From NCBI GenBank assembly GCA_003169845.1, contig PNAG01000002.1, positions 186,001-250,000 on the forward strand: a stretch of 64,000 nucleotides of DNA, read 5' to 3'. Made by a program: the position numbers and the translations under genes. Below, one piece after another: positions 51,132-60,599 of this stretch; the first letter of the stretch is position 1, and each line of letters begins with the position of its first letter. This stretch comes from Candidatus Dormiibacterota bacterium (GTDB lineage Bacteria; Chloroflexota; Dormibacteria; Dormibacterales; Dormibacteraceae). The notes under the pieces are model-generated. The model did not search any database. It was not told the DNA's origin and saw only the letters and a list, made by a program, of their open reading frames with translations.

Positions 51132-51150
51132 CGCCACGCCTGGCGTCAGC
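51127..51150. other. perfect 10-bp hairpin at the MaoC 3 stop codon
   Basis: GCTGACGCCA pairs with TGGCGTCAGC around CGCC and includes the TGA stop. There is no T-run, so it may stabilise the upstream message or lower read-through into the CoA-transferase genes. Confidence 0.5.
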
Positions 51151-51160
51151 AGGGTCGGAT

Positions 51161-52402
51161 TTGACGGAGACATTGGCCGAGCCCGCGGGTTCCCCCGCCC
51201 CGGCCGCCCTGCCGTTCACCGGCTTCACCGTGGTGGAGCGCGCCAGCATGGTGGCCGGTCCGTACGGCGGAAAGCTGCTTGCGGACCTCGGGGCGGATGT
51301 CATCAAAGTGGAGCCGCCTGAGGGTGATCCGGCGCGCCGCCAGGGCCCGTTCGTGAACGCGCCCGGCGACTACGGAGCGCTCTTCCTCTACTGCAACGGG
51401 CATAAGCGGTCGGTGACGCTCGACGATTCCGCGCGCGGCAGCCGTGATCTCCTGTGGCGGCTGCTCGACCACGCAGACGTGTTTTTGAGCGATGCTCCGC
51501 CCTCGGAGCTGGCGCGGCTGGGACTCGCACCCGAAGAGGCGCGCCGGCGGTGGCCACGCCTGGTGTTTGCATCAGTCCGTCCTTACGGCATGACGGGACC
51601 GCTGGCCGAGGCCGCATCCAACGAGCTCGATGTCTTTCACGCCGGCGGCGAGGGCAAGCTGCTGCCCGGGGGCCTCGCGTACAAGCTGTTCCCAGATCGG
51701 CCGCCCGTCAAGGCCGGTCGCAATCTCGCCGGCTTCGACTCCGGCATGGCGATCGCCACGTTGATCGCTGCAGCGCTCCTAAGGCGTGAGACCAGCGGTA
51801 CCGGCGAGCTGATCGACGTCTCGCAGCAAGAGGTGGAGATCAGCCTCAACAGAATGAATCTCGACGCCCAGCTCAACGCCGGCATGGCGCTGAGCCGTGC
51901 TCATCGCGGCTATGACTTCGGCGGCATCTTCGCCTGCCTGGACGGATACGTGACGGTCAGGCCGAATGAGGACCGCCATTGGGCCGGCCTGGCCACCGGA
52001 CTGGGTCGTGTAGACCTGGTCCACGATCCGAGGTTCGCCGAGCGGAAAGGCCGTAGAGACAACGCCGACCAGCTCAACGAGATCCTTCAGGAGTTCTTTT
52101 CGCGGCACACGATGGCCCAGATCTACGAGCAGCTCGGTAAATACGGAACTCCCGTCGGCTATTTTGCCGATGCCGCTGCGATCCATGCTTCGGAACAGTT
52201 CCGCGAGCGGGGCTGGTTCGTGACGACTCCGGTGCACGGGCAGCAGGCGGACCTTCCGAGGCCCGCATTCCGAATGTCGCTCACACCGCCCTTAGCGCCC
52301 GCGACGGCGCCGCAGCTTGGTGAGCACAACTGCGACGTTTACGCCGGCATCGGCGTCACCGGCGCACAGTTGGCGGGACTGCGCGAGGCGGGGGTCGTCT
52401 AG
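51161..52402 (+). CDS. family III CoA-transferase 2
   Basis: TTG 51161 is the likely start, giving 413 residues; the longer frame upstream overlaps MaoC 3. Motifs are VAGPYGGKLLADLGADVIKV, GRNLAGFDSGMAIA (with the probable catalytic Asp) and the usual VSQQEVEISLNRM. The next CoA-transferase starts on the following base, so the two may be subunits of one enzyme, as in BbsEF-type transferases. Confidence 0.85.
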   Translation: MTETLAEPAGSPAPAALPFTGFTVVERASMVAGPYGGKLLADLGADVIKVEPPEGDPARRQGPFVNAPGDYGALFLYCNGHKRSVTLDDSARGSRDLLWRLLDHADVFLSDAPPSELARLGLAPEEARRRWPRLVFASVRPYGMTGPLAEAASNELDVFHAGGEGKLLPGGLAYKLFPDRPPVKAGRNLAGFDSGMAIATLIAAALLRRETSGTGELIDVSQQEVEISLNRMNLDAQLNAGMALSRAHRGYDFGGIFACLDGYVTVRPNEDRHWAGLATGLGRVDLVHDPRFAERKGRRDNADQLNEILQEFFSRHTMAQIYEQLGKYGTPVGYFADAAAIHASEQFRERGWFVTTPVHGQQADLPRPAFRMSLTPPLAPATAPQLGEHNCDVYAGIGVTGAQLAGLREAGVV

Positions 52403-53611
52403 TTGGCCGCGCCAGGCCTGCTCACCGGAATCAGGGTCGTGGACACCAGCTGGGCGGCGGCCGGTCCATACGCGACCGAGATCATGGCTCTGCTCGGTGC
52501 CGAGGTCATCAAGGTTGAGACTTCGGGCCATCCCGACCTCTTCCGCCGCATCGTCGACAATCCCGCCGCGGGCCTGGACGCGTCGACGCGGTTCAACGCC
52601 CTCAACCTCGGCAAGCTGGGTCTGAGGGTGAATCTTCAGAAGCCAGGCGGCCTCGACATCTTCCGAAGGCTCATCGCGAAGAGTGACGCGTTCGTCGAGA
52701 ACTACCGGCCAGGGGTCGTCGACCGCCTTGGCATCAGCTACTCCGAGTTGATCAAGCTCAAGCCCGACCTCGTCATGGTCTCGATCTCGGCCGCCGGGCG
52801 GGGTGGACCGCATTCGAGCCATCCGGGCTACGCCAGCATCTTCAATGCGATGGGAGGTCTTGGCCATCTGACCGGCTACCGTGACGGGCCACCCACCGAG
52901 GTTCGGGACTCTGTCGACCTTCGGGTGGCATCGGTCGCCGCATTCGCCGTCGTGGCCGCCCTGCTTCACCGTAAACGGACTGGAGCCGGGCAGTGGGTGG
53001 ACATCTCGGCACGCGAAGCGATCGCGAGCTTTGTCGGCGACGCGCTGATCGAGTTTGCCCTGACGGGGGTGAGTCCGATGCGGGACGGCAACCATGCCGC
53101 GTTGGAGGCTCCCTACGACGTATTCCGCTGCCAGGGCGAGGATTCGTGGGTGGCGATCGGCGTCTCCAGCGATGAGGAATGGGCACGCCTGAGCGATGCG
53201 ATGTGCCGGCCGGAGTTGGCGACCGATTCGCGGTTTGCCGATCGAGTGTCGCGCCATGAGCATCGCGAAGAGCTGGATGCGCTGGTGGCAGCATGGGCGG
53301 CGGGCATGACGGCGTCGGATGCAGCCGCACTCTGCCGAAGCCGGGGCGTGCCTGCAAGCGAGGTGTTGGGAGGAAGTGACTTTCTAAGCGACCCGCATGT
53401 GGCCGCACGAGAGGTGATCCAGAAGGTCGAGCATCCGTTGCTTGGAACCCAGCTGGTGGTGCGAGGTCCATGGCGCCTGGGTTCCGGTGACGAGCCTTCG
53501 TTGGAACCATCGCCGATGTTGGGCGAGGACAACGAAGCCGTCCTCACGGAGCTACTCGGGTACAGCCGCGATGAGATCAAGGGATTCCAGGACGCCAATG
53601 TGTTCGAGTAG
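52403..53611 (+). CDS. family III CoA-transferase 3
   Basis: TTG 52403 directly follows the TAG of CoA-transferase 2. The 402-residue protein has AAAGPYATEIMALLGAEVIKV, ENYRPGVVDRLGI and DSVDLRVAS with the probable catalytic Asp. A heteromer with the preceding product is plausible. Confidence 0.87.
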   Translation: MAAPGLLTGIRVVDTSWAAAGPYATEIMALLGAEVIKVETSGHPDLFRRIVDNPAAGLDASTRFNALNLGKLGLRVNLQKPGGLDIFRRLIAKSDAFVENYRPGVVDRLGISYSELIKLKPDLVMVSISAAGRGGPHSSHPGYASIFNAMGGLGHLTGYRDGPPTEVRDSVDLRVASVAAFAVVAALLHRKRTGAGQWVDISAREAIASFVGDALIEFALTGVSPMRDGNHAALEAPYDVFRCQGEDSWVAIGVSSDEEWARLSDAMCRPELATDSRFADRVSRHEHREELDALVAAWAAGMTASDAAALCRSRGVPASEVLGGSDFLSDPHVAAREVIQKVEHPLLGTQLVVRGPWRLGSGDEPSLEPSPMLGEDNEAVLTELLGYSRDEIKGFQDANVFE

Positions 53612-53617
53612 ACGTTC

Positions 53618-54883
53618 ATGACTACGGATGCAAGGCCGCTGGCGGGTCTCCGCGTGCTGGACTTCAGCCACGCCGCCGCGGGCCCCTACGCCACGATGTA
53701 CATGGCCGACATGGGCGCCGAGGTCATCAAGATCGAAAAGCCCGGCCGCGGCGACGGCGCTCGCTTCATGGGCACGCCACTGCTCAGCCCGACCGACTCG
53801 GATTTCTACGTCGGACTGAACCGCAACAAGAAGGACCTGCTGCTCGACCTCGGAAAGCCGGAAGGGGCAGCGCTCGCGAAGCGGCTGGCGGCGATCTCCG
53901 ACATCGTCGTCGAGAACTTCAGGCCAGGCGTGATGGACCGGTTGGGGTTGGGTTTTGACGACCTGCGCGCACTCCGACCACGCCTGATCTACACCTCGAT
54001 CTCTGCCTTCGGTCCCACCGGACCATGGTCCGGCCAACCCGCCAACGACATCATCGTCCAGAGCATGTCCGGCCTGATGGCGATCACCGGGGAGGTGGGC
54101 GGCGGCCCGGTCCGGATCGGGGCGGCCGTCACCGACTACAGCAGCGGCCTCTTCGCCCTCTCCGGCACCCTCGCCGCCTTATTGGTAAAGGACCAGCATC
54201 CGGAGGGGCAGCACGTGGAGGTGGCGATGCTCGATGCCGCCATCGCCCTCATGAGCAACTATGTGCCGTCGATCATGGCGGGCAAACGCAAGCGCATCCC
54301 CCGGGTTGGGCGGGGCCACGCCCAGATTGTTCCGTACCAGGCATTCCCGTGCTCGGACGGCGAATACGTCATGGTGGGCGCGTTCACCAACTCCTTTTGG
54401 CGCCGGCTCGCAGGCGCGCTTGGGCATCCCGAGTGGCCAGACGACCCGAAGTACCTCACCAATGCCGAGCGTCTCGCGAACCGCGACGAGCTCATACCTA
54501 AGGTCGAAGCCATCTTCCGCACCAAACCTCGCGCGCACTGGCTCGAGGTGCTCAAAAAAGCAGACGTTCCGACAAGTCCGGTTTATGAGCTGCATGAGGC
54601 CATCCGGAGCGAGCAGGCAGTGCACAACCAGATCGTCCGGAAGGTTGAGGATGCTGACGCGACAACGTACGTGGTGAGAAGTCCGATCCGAGTTGCGGAG
54701 TGGGCGAGCGATGCTCTGGACACGCCCGCGCCCCCGATGGGCCGGGACACGGAAGACGTCCTGAAGCGCGTTCTGGGCCTCGATGCCGCCGAAGTCGCCA
54801 GGTTGGTCGACGATGACATCGTCGGCCTGGCTCAGCGTGGCGGCGAGGTCAGCTATTCCGGCACCGAGGCGAACCCAGGTTAA
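53618..54883 (+). CDS. family III CoA-transferase 4
   Basis: ATG 53618 begins 6 bp after the previous stop; the 421-residue protein has AAGPYATMYMADMGAEVIKI, ENFRPGVMDRLGLG and IGAAVTDYSSGLFA with the catalytic Asp. Third of three consecutive CoA-transferases, followed almost directly by the AtuA-like gene. Confidence 0.9.
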   Translation: MTTDARPLAGLRVLDFSHAAAGPYATMYMADMGAEVIKIEKPGRGDGARFMGTPLLSPTDSDFYVGLNRNKKDLLLDLGKPEGAALAKRLAAISDIVVENFRPGVMDRLGLGFDDLRALRPRLIYTSISAFGPTGPWSGQPANDIIVQSMSGLMAITGEVGGGPVRIGAAVTDYSSGLFALSGTLAALLVKDQHPEGQHVEVAMLDAAIALMSNYVPSIMAGKRKRIPRVGRGHAQIVPYQAFPCSDGEYVMVGAFTNSFWRRLAGALGHPEWPDDPKYLTNAERLANRDELIPKVEAIFRTKPRAHWLEVLKKADVPTSPVYELHEAIRSEQAVHNQIVRKVEDADATTYVVRSPIRVAEWASDALDTPAPPMGRDTEDVLKRVLGLDAAEVARLVDDDIVGLAQRGGEVSYSGTEANPG

Positions 54884-54884
54884 C

Positions 54885-56231
54885 GTGGCCCCGTTACTGC
54901 GCATCGGATGCGGAAGCGCCTACTCGGAGGACAGAATCGACCTCGCCCTCGAGATGGTGGACCGCGGCCGGATCACCTACCTCTGCATGGACGGTCTTGC
55001 CGAACGAACCCTCAGCCTCGCTCATCAACGCCGGGACGTGCACACCGGGGAAGGTTCCTACGACACTCGCATGCCGGACATCGCCGGCCATCTTCTGCCG
55101 CTCGCCGCGGAGCGCGGAGTCAAGATCATCGCCAACATCGGAGCGGCCAACCCGAGGGCTGCCGGCCGGTACCTGGCTGATGAGGCGACCCGCAACGGCC
55201 TCGAAGGGGTTTCGGTTGGTGTTATCACCGGCGACGATGTCAGCGAATACGTTCGGCAACACGATCCAATCGTGTTGGAGACCGGTCGTAAGGCGTCCGA
55301 GCTGCGGGGGCAGGTGGTGGCGGCCAACGCGTACATCGGCGCCGAGCCAATCGTCGAAGCCTTACGACTCGGCGCCACCGTGATCGTGGGCGGGCGTATC
55401 GCGGATCCGTCCCTCTACGTGGCGCCGATCGTTCATGAGTTCGGTTGGAGCCTGGACGACTGGACCAGGCTTGGTGCCGCGACCGTTGTCGGCCATCTGC
55501 TCGAGTGCGGGACGTACGCGACCGGAGCGAGCTTCGCCGATCCCCCTTACCGCATCGTCGAGAGCTTCGAGCACCTGAGCTTTCCGCTGGCTGAGGTCCG
55601 CTCCGATGGCGGCGCGGTGCTGTCCAAGCTGCCGGGCACAGATGGCCTGCTGTCTGTCGACACTTGCAAGATGCAGCTTGGTTACGAGATTCACGATCCG
55701 GCTCGGTACTTCACCCCCGACGTCACCGCCGACTTCAGCCAGGTGCATCTCAAGGCGGTGGACGGCGGCATCGCCGTGGACGGAGGGGCCGGAACGCCCC
55801 GACCTGGCGAGCTCAAGGGCCTGATCGCGATAGACGAGGGGTTCATTGGCGAAGGCCAGGTCTCATTTGCCGGTCACGGCGCGTTGGGCCGCGCCCGACT
55901 CGGAGAGCAAGTCGTGCGTGGCTGGCTCAGACCGCTCCTCGATTCTGGCGCTCTCGACGACTTTCGAGTCGACCTCCTTGGTGTCAACGCGCTCCATGGC
56001 GGGTCATCCGAGGTGCGAGGCGAGCCTTACGAGGTTCACGTCCGTGTCGCGGGCCGGGCTCGCGATCGCAAAGTCGCAGCCGCGGTCGCACAGGCCGGTT
56101 GGGATCTCCAGATTCACGGACCGGCGGGTGGCGGCGGTCATCGTAAAGAGGTCCGCCCCGTGATCGCGATGTACACATGCTTCATACCTCGGACGGCTGT
56201 GAAGACTACTGTCGAGATCGTCCCGGCATGA
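54885..56231 (+). CDS. AtuA-like (DUF1446) acyclic terpene utilisation protein
   Basis: GTG 54885 begins 1 bp after the previous stop, giving 448 residues. The DUF1446 family is recognised by IGCGSAYSEDRIDLALEMVD, YLCMDGLAERTLSLAHQRR, ANIGAANPRAAG and the late GPAGGGGHRKEVRPVIAMY. AtuA acts in acyclic terpene (citronellol/geraniol) catabolism, but the family is found with many CoA-linked pathways. It fits the surrounding CoA-transferases. Confidence 0.88.
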   Translation: MAPLLRIGCGSAYSEDRIDLALEMVDRGRITYLCMDGLAERTLSLAHQRRDVHTGEGSYDTRMPDIAGHLLPLAAERGVKIIANIGAANPRAAGRYLADEATRNGLEGVSVGVITGDDVSEYVRQHDPIVLETGRKASELRGQVVAANAYIGAEPIVEALRLGATVIVGGRIADPSLYVAPIVHEFGWSLDDWTRLGAATVVGHLLECGTYATGASFADPPYRIVESFEHLSFPLAEVRSDGGAVLSKLPGTDGLLSVDTCKMQLGYEIHDPARYFTPDVTADFSQVHLKAVDGGIAVDGGAGTPRPGELKGLIAIDEGFIGEGQVSFAGHGALGRARLGEQVVRGWLRPLLDSGALDDFRVDLLGVNALHGGSSEVRGEPYEVHVRVAGRARDRKVAAAVAQAGWDLQIHGPAGGGGHRKEVRPVIAMYTCFIPRTAVKTTVEIVPA

Positions 56232-56250
56232 TCGCAAGATCTGGCTCGAC

Positions 56251-56595
56251 ATGGAGCTGATCCTGCGCGAGATCGCCCTCGCGCGAGCAGGCGACAAGGG
56301 CGACACCAACAACGTCAACGTCGCGACCTATGACGAGCGGGACTATGACTGGCTCAAGCGACATCTCACCATCGACATCGTGGAGCGCCAGTTCCATACC
56401 GAGGTACGCGGGCCCATCAAGCGATACGAATTTCCGGGCACCAGAATGCTGAATTTCGTGATGGAAGGCGCGCTGAACGGCGGAGTGTCGCGGTCATTGA
56501 ACCTGGATGCGCATGGCAAGAGCCGGGCTTCGCTGATGCTGGGAATTCGCCTTTCCTACGATGCGAGCGACGCTCCGCCAAGCAGCGCCGGCTGA
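56251..56595 (+). CDS. AtuA-associated small domain protein
   Basis: The 114-residue protein starts at ATG 56251, 20 bp after the AtuA-like gene. It has LREIALARAGDKGDTNNVNV, and the MLNFVMEGALNGGVSRSLN segment that in other organisms is fused to, or follows, AtuA. It probably forms a complex with the AtuA-like protein. Confidence 0.82.
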   Translation: MELILREIALARAGDKGDTNNVNVATYDERDYDWLKRHLTIDIVERQFHTEVRGPIKRYEFPGTRMLNFVMEGALNGGVSRSLNLDAHGKSRASLMLGIRLSYDASDAPPSSAG

Positions 56596-56604
56596 GCTGA
56601 AGGA

Positions 56605-57675
56605 TCAGGACAGCTTTCGGACCACGATCTTGGACAGCAGACCCGTCGAGGGCGCGAACGATGAATGCTTCCCCACCCCTCCGACCACGACGATGCTGAG
56701 ATCCGACGGCTGCGTGACGATGGGCAGCGACTTGAGATCCGGGTCGTCGAGGCCCAGTTCGTGGTACCGGGGATTGGCCCGGTGGCGCTGCCGCAAATAG
56801 TTCCATTGGCCTTCGCCGACCCGATCCTTTGATGTCCGAGCGTGCTCGAAGAGGAACTCTTGAATTTCCTTGCGGCCGAAACCGTCCTGGGAGATCTGCC
56901 TCGCGTGCTCGGGCCCGAGGAAGAGGTACGGATGGTCATCGCCGCCTAGATAGATGTTGTTATTGCCTCCCGTGGCGATGGTCCCGGCGATCGTTGTGAG
57001 CACCTGGACGGCCGAGAAGCTCGCATGGTCGTTGATGTTGTGCGGACCCTCGAGCGCCGTCAAGATCACAACCGAGTCCTCCCGCTTGAAGCCCAGGCTT
57101 TCGCGGTAGGTCTCCCACGGCGTCTCGGCGTCGTTCTCGGCAATGCAGTACCCGTACTTGGCCGGCTGTCCTTGGGTCGAGCGATCGAGGACCCCGGGCT
57201 TCGCGCCTCCGATGTTCAGCAGGATGAGCCGGATTGCCCGGCCGATCGTGGCATTGGCCCGCCACCCAGGCCCGAAGACGCCGTATCCCGAGTTGAGGCC
57301 AAGTCGCGTGGCCTCGGGACCGGAGACGAGGACCATCGGCGAGGCCGGGTGGGTCGTCGCCTGAAGGCCGTAAAGGTTGAAATTCTCCTGCAGCATTCCG
57401 TCGAGTGCGGCGAGGATGACCGGCATGTACTCGGGCTTGCAGCCCGCCATCACGGCGTTGATCGCCACCTTCTCGACCGTCGCTTCACCCCAGGTCGGCG
57501 GGATGTCACCGAGGATATCTCCCGCATCCCGGCCTGAGGCTTCGACGAACTCCGCGACCACGTCAGCTGTGGCAGGCGCGACGGGAAGGCCGTCTCCCCA
57601 TCCTCGCTTCTCGAACTCGGCGAGCATCTGCCCGTAGGTTTCGAAGCTGAGTTTCTCGGAGCGAAGCGCCTCCAC
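56605..57675 (-). CDS. UGSC-selenoprotein partner, copy 3
   Basis: The 356-residue protein has the same landmarks as the other partners: GWGDGLPVAPAT, NAVMAGC, GLQATTHP, ANATIGRA, YCIAEND and VVVGGVGKHSSFAPSTG. GTG 57675 lies 20 bp after the selenoprotein 3 stop. Both invariant cysteines are present. Confidence 0.75.
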   Translation of the reverse strand: MEALRSEKLSFETYGQMLAEFEKRGWGDGLPVAPATADVVAEFVEASGRDAGDILGDIPPTWGEATVEKVAINAVMAGCKPEYMPVILAALDGMLQENFNLYGLQATTHPASPMVLVSGPEATRLGLNSGYGVFGPGWRANATIGRAIRLILLNIGGAKPGVLDRSTQGQPAKYGYCIAENDAETPWETYRESLGFKREDSVVILTALEGPHNINDHASFSAVQVLTTIAGTIATGGNNNIYLGGDDHPYLFLGPEHARQISQDGFGRKEIQEFLFEHARTSKDRVGEGQWNYLRQRHRANPRYHELGLDDPDLKSLPIVTQPSDLSIVVVGGVGKHSSFAPSTGLLSKIVVRKLS

Positions 57676-57695
57676 TTCGGTGCTGCGCGCTATGG

Positions 57696-58253
57696 CTATC
57701 TACCCTTGGGCCGGGCCAGGTACGCGACGATTGCGTCCGCGACCTTGCGGCCACGCTCTTCGGCCACCTCGGGCTTGAGACCGCCCAGGGGGTGGGGGAT
57801 CAGCTCGAAATGCAGGTCAGGCATGCCGAGCGCCCTCGATTCCAGGCGGCCCAGCTCGATGAACTTCTCGGTGGTGATGACGATGCCCGGACGTCCGGAC
57901 TTCTCCACCTCGATCGTGTCGTGGACACTCCACGACGTGCATGCCCCTCAATCAGCCATTGCGGTGATGACGAGGTCGCTGGAAGCGACGATCTCATCCC
58001 GCAATTTCTCCGGCGTCGGAATCGTCGAGCTGCCCTTGTCGTACATCGAGATGGCGGTGATGTTGTTGGCGCGAAGGCCTTCCGCCAGGCCTTTGAACAG
58101 GTTGTCGACGTTGGCCTTGCTGTTGCTGAGGAGAGCCACCCTCAGGTTCGTCGACGAGGTGGGAGCGGCGTTCGTGTCGAGTGAGTCCGGAACGCTGTGT
58201 CCTCGGCGTTCGGCGATCGGGCTCAGGATCGTGAATCCGGTGGCGACGGTCAT
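57696..58253 (-). CDS. UGSC-family selenoprotein, copy 3 (in-frame TGA = Sec102, UGAC variant)
   Basis: ATG 58253 follows GAAGGAG by 10-11 nt. The frame reads through TGA 57950-57948 to the stop at 57696, 185 residues in all. Flanks are VITAMAD-U-GAC-TSWSVHD, so this copy has Ala in place of Ser in the U-G-S-C motif. A perfect 8-bp hairpin follows the TGA by 11 nt, exactly as in copy 1. Operator F lies just upstream. Confidence 0.88.
57918..57936 (-). promoter_or_regulatory. SECIS-like hairpin of selenoprotein 3
   Basis: On the minus strand GTCGTGGA pairs with TCCACGAC around GTG, starting 11 nt after the TGA. Stem and spacing are identical to copy 1. Confidence 0.75.
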
Positions 58254-58287
58254 GGCTCGCTATCTCCTTCCGCTTGAGTGGGTAGGC

Positions 58288-58355
58288 CGTTCTACAGGGC
58301 GAACGTTGTAAGTAAAACCTGAAATAAGCGTACGCGCTGGTGTGTCGGCGGTCAA
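58288..58355 (-). promoter_or_regulatory. promoter and operator (site F) of selenoprotein 3
   Basis: On the minus strand TTGACC (58355-58350), a 17-bp spacer and TACGCT (58332-58327) are followed by a perfect operator CGTTC-GCCCTGTA-GAACG (58305-58288), 34 bp before the ATG. Confidence 0.65.
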
Positions 58356-58368
58356 GGACTGGCGCGGC

Positions 58369-59331
58369 CTAATCGGCTGCTTCAATCACCACTCGAATCG
58401 GGCTGCCGGCCAGGTACGCGGCGATGGCCTCCACCGCGTCTCGATAGAAGTTGCGGTACGTGTTTTCCGTGACGTACCCCAGATGCGGGGTCAGGACTGC
58501 CGTCGGCAAAGTGCGGAGCGGGTGGTCTGGAGGCAGTGGCTCTGTCGCATAGACGTCGAGGGCGGCGCCGGCGATGCCGCCGGCACGCAGCGCATCGGCC
58601 AGCGCGATCTCATCGACGATCAGTCCTCGCGAGGTGTTGATCAGATACGCCCCTGGCTTCATGCATGCCAGCTCGCGAGCGCCGATCAGGCGTCGGGTCC
58701 GTTCGCTGAGCACGAGGTGGATCGTGATCACGTCCGAATCCGTCAGCAGGGCGTCCTTCTCACACCAGGTGGCCCCTGATTCGGCCGCGGCAGCCGGCGT
58801 GAGGTTCTGGCTCCATGCCAGCACGCGCATGTCAAAGGCCAGGGCGACTCTGGCGACCCGGCGGCCGATCGACCCCAACCCCAAAATGCCGAGCGTCTTC
58901 CCGGCCAGGTCGACGCCGATCGTGTGCTGCCAGCCGCCGCTCCGCATGGCGGTCGCCTCGGCAGGCACCCTTCTGAGCAGCGACAGGATCAACGCCCATG
59001 TGAGCTCCGAGGTATTCGATCCAAGGCCTCGGGTTCCGCTGACCACGATTCCCATCTCGTGGGCTGCCGGCAAGTCGATGACGGTGTGTCGCCTGCCGGT
59101 CGCCACGAGGAGTCGGAGTTTCGGGAGGCGCTCGAGCAGTGGGCGCGGAAAGGGTGTCCGCTCTCGCATCGCGACGACGATGTCGTAGCCGGCCAATCGC
59201 GTCGCGAGCTGCTCAACGTCCTCGAGGTGGTCGCTGAAGGAGTTGACTTCCGTGCCGCCCGGAAGCGAGCTCCAGTCCGCCATCTGGAGAGCAACCCCCT
59301 GGTAGTCGTCCAAAACTGCAACGCGGTTCAA
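58369..59331 (-). CDS. D-2-hydroxyacid dehydrogenase family protein
   Basis: The 320-residue protein has the NAD-binding GILGLGSIGRRVA, the Arg of NTSRGLIVDE, the Glu of YATEPLP and the His of TPHLGYV, the full catalytic set of the family. The TTG 59331 start follows GGGGGCGG. It reduces a 2-oxo acid or oxidises a D-2-hydroxy acid, as in phosphoglycerate- and glyoxylate-type enzymes; the substrate is unknown. It ends upstream of the selenoprotein 3 promoter. Confidence 0.88.
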   Translation of the reverse strand: MNRVAVLDDYQGVALQMADWSSLPGGTEVNSFSDHLEDVEQLATRLAGYDIVVAMRERTPFPRPLLERLPKLRLLVATGRRHTVIDLPAAHEMGIVVSGTRGLGSNTSELTWALILSLLRRVPAEATAMRSGGWQHTIGVDLAGKTLGILGLGSIGRRVARVALAFDMRVLAWSQNLTPAAAAESGATWCEKDALLTDSDVITIHLVLSERTRRLIGARELACMKPGAYLINTSRGLIVDEIALADALRAGGIAGAALDVYATEPLPPDHPLRTLPTAVLTPHLGYVTENTYRNFYRDAVEAIAAYLAGSPIRVVIEAAD

Positions 59332-59395
59332 TGTGCCGCCCCCTCGATGACCCCGAGCTTCACGCCGGCTGATACCAGGTCGACGAACCTGGTGC

Positions 59396-59450
59396 TTGAC
59401 CAGAGTGGCCTGGAGTGGCTAGCATAGAACATCGTTTTGTCAGAAGAACA
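59396..59450 (+). promoter_or_regulatory. promoter and operator (site G) of MaoC 4
   Basis: TTGACC (59396-59401) and TAGCAT (59420-59425, 18-bp spacing) are followed by CGTTT-TGTCAGAA-GAACA (59433-59450), a two-mismatch member of the operator family that overlaps the start of the MaoC 4 frame. Confidence 0.55.
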
Positions 59451-60573
59451 TGGCTCGGCTAAGGTGACGGACGCGGAGCTGGCGCGCCTGCGCTCGAAGA
59501 TCGGGCAGGTCGTGGAGGTGAAGGAGCCCCCGTACCTCACCGAGCTGACTCGGGACGCGATCCGGCATTGGGCCGAAGCGATCGGGGACAGGAATCCGCT
59601 TTTCATCAACGAAGACTACGCACGTGCTTCATTACATGGCGGGCTGGTCGCGCCACCCACGATCCTCTATGCGTTCAGCCGCCTTTCCATCGGTTATCGC
59701 GGCGGATTGCCAGGCATCCACTCCATGTTCGCCGGTTCCCACTGGCGCTGGCGCCGCCCGATGCGGCTGGGTGACGATCCTCAGGCCAAGGTGACTTTCC
59801 AGGATCTCATCGAGCTGCCGAGCCGTTTCGCGGGACGCATGTTCAAGCAGATTTCTCACATCGACTTTGTGGCCAAAGGCGGAGACCTGGTCGCCGAGTC
59901 CGAGTCATGGGGCATGCGGACAGAGCGCCAGACCGCCGAGAAGAAGAAGAAGTACGACTACCTCACCTCGAAGGTCTATACGCGGCCTGAGCTCGACGAC
60001 ATCGCACAGCGCTACCGGGCCGAGCGCTGCCGTGGATCTGTGCCGCTCCATTGGGAAGACGTTCCAGTCGGGACTCTTGTGCCGGAGATCATTCGGGGGC
60101 CGTACACGGCCACCACAGCAGTGGCCTTCGAGCAGGGATGGGGTGGCCTGTTCATTCGGGCCCACGGTTATCTGTTCGACTTCCTGGACCGGCACCCGAA
60201 CGCCGCTTTGCTCAACGAGTACGGGACTCCGGAGCCCCCCGAGGCGGTTCACTGGGATGGCGCTCTCGCCCGGCGCGTCGGGGTGCCGAACGCTTATGAC
60301 TATGGTCCCGAGCGCATCTCGTGGCTGGGAACGCTGCTGACGAACTGGATGGGCGATGCGGGTTTCCTTGCCGAGCTCTACTGCGAGGTCCGTCGATTCA
60401 ATCTGATCGGAGACCTTACTCACTGCAGCGCCGAGGTCACAGAGGCGAGCGTGATCGATGACACCACGGGACGGATCAAGCTGGACGTGAAGGCCTCCGA
60501 TCAGCGCGGCGAGGATACGGTGCTTGGCTGGGCTGTCGTGCATCTTCCGAGGCGATCGCCGGGACGAGCTTAA
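59437..60573 (+). CDS. double-hotdog MaoC-type dehydratase 4
   Basis: TTG 59437 gives 378 residues, equal to copies 1 and 5; GTG 59464 is the alternative. The N-terminal hotdog has AIGDRNPLFINEDYA (Phe at the usual His) and the C-terminal one VHWDGALARRVGVPNAYDYG. The TTG lies inside operator G, so transcript and start are close together. IclR 2 follows 26 bp downstream. Confidence 0.83.
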   Translation: MSEEHGSAKVTDAELARLRSKIGQVVEVKEPPYLTELTRDAIRHWAEAIGDRNPLFINEDYARASLHGGLVAPPTILYAFSRLSIGYRGGLPGIHSMFAGSHWRWRRPMRLGDDPQAKVTFQDLIELPSRFAGRMFKQISHIDFVAKGGDLVAESESWGMRTERQTAEKKKKYDYLTSKVYTRPELDDIAQRYRAERCRGSVPLHWEDVPVGTLVPEIIRGPYTATTAVAFEQGWGGLFIRAHGYLFDFLDRHPNAALLNEYGTPEPPEAVHWDGALARRVGVPNAYDYGPERISWLGTLLTNWMGDAGFLAELYCEVRRFNLIGDLTHCSAEVTEASVIDDTTGRIKLDVKASDQRGEDTVLGWAVVHLPRRSPGRA

Positions 60574-60599
60574 GCACCGTCATAATCACGGACGGGTAT

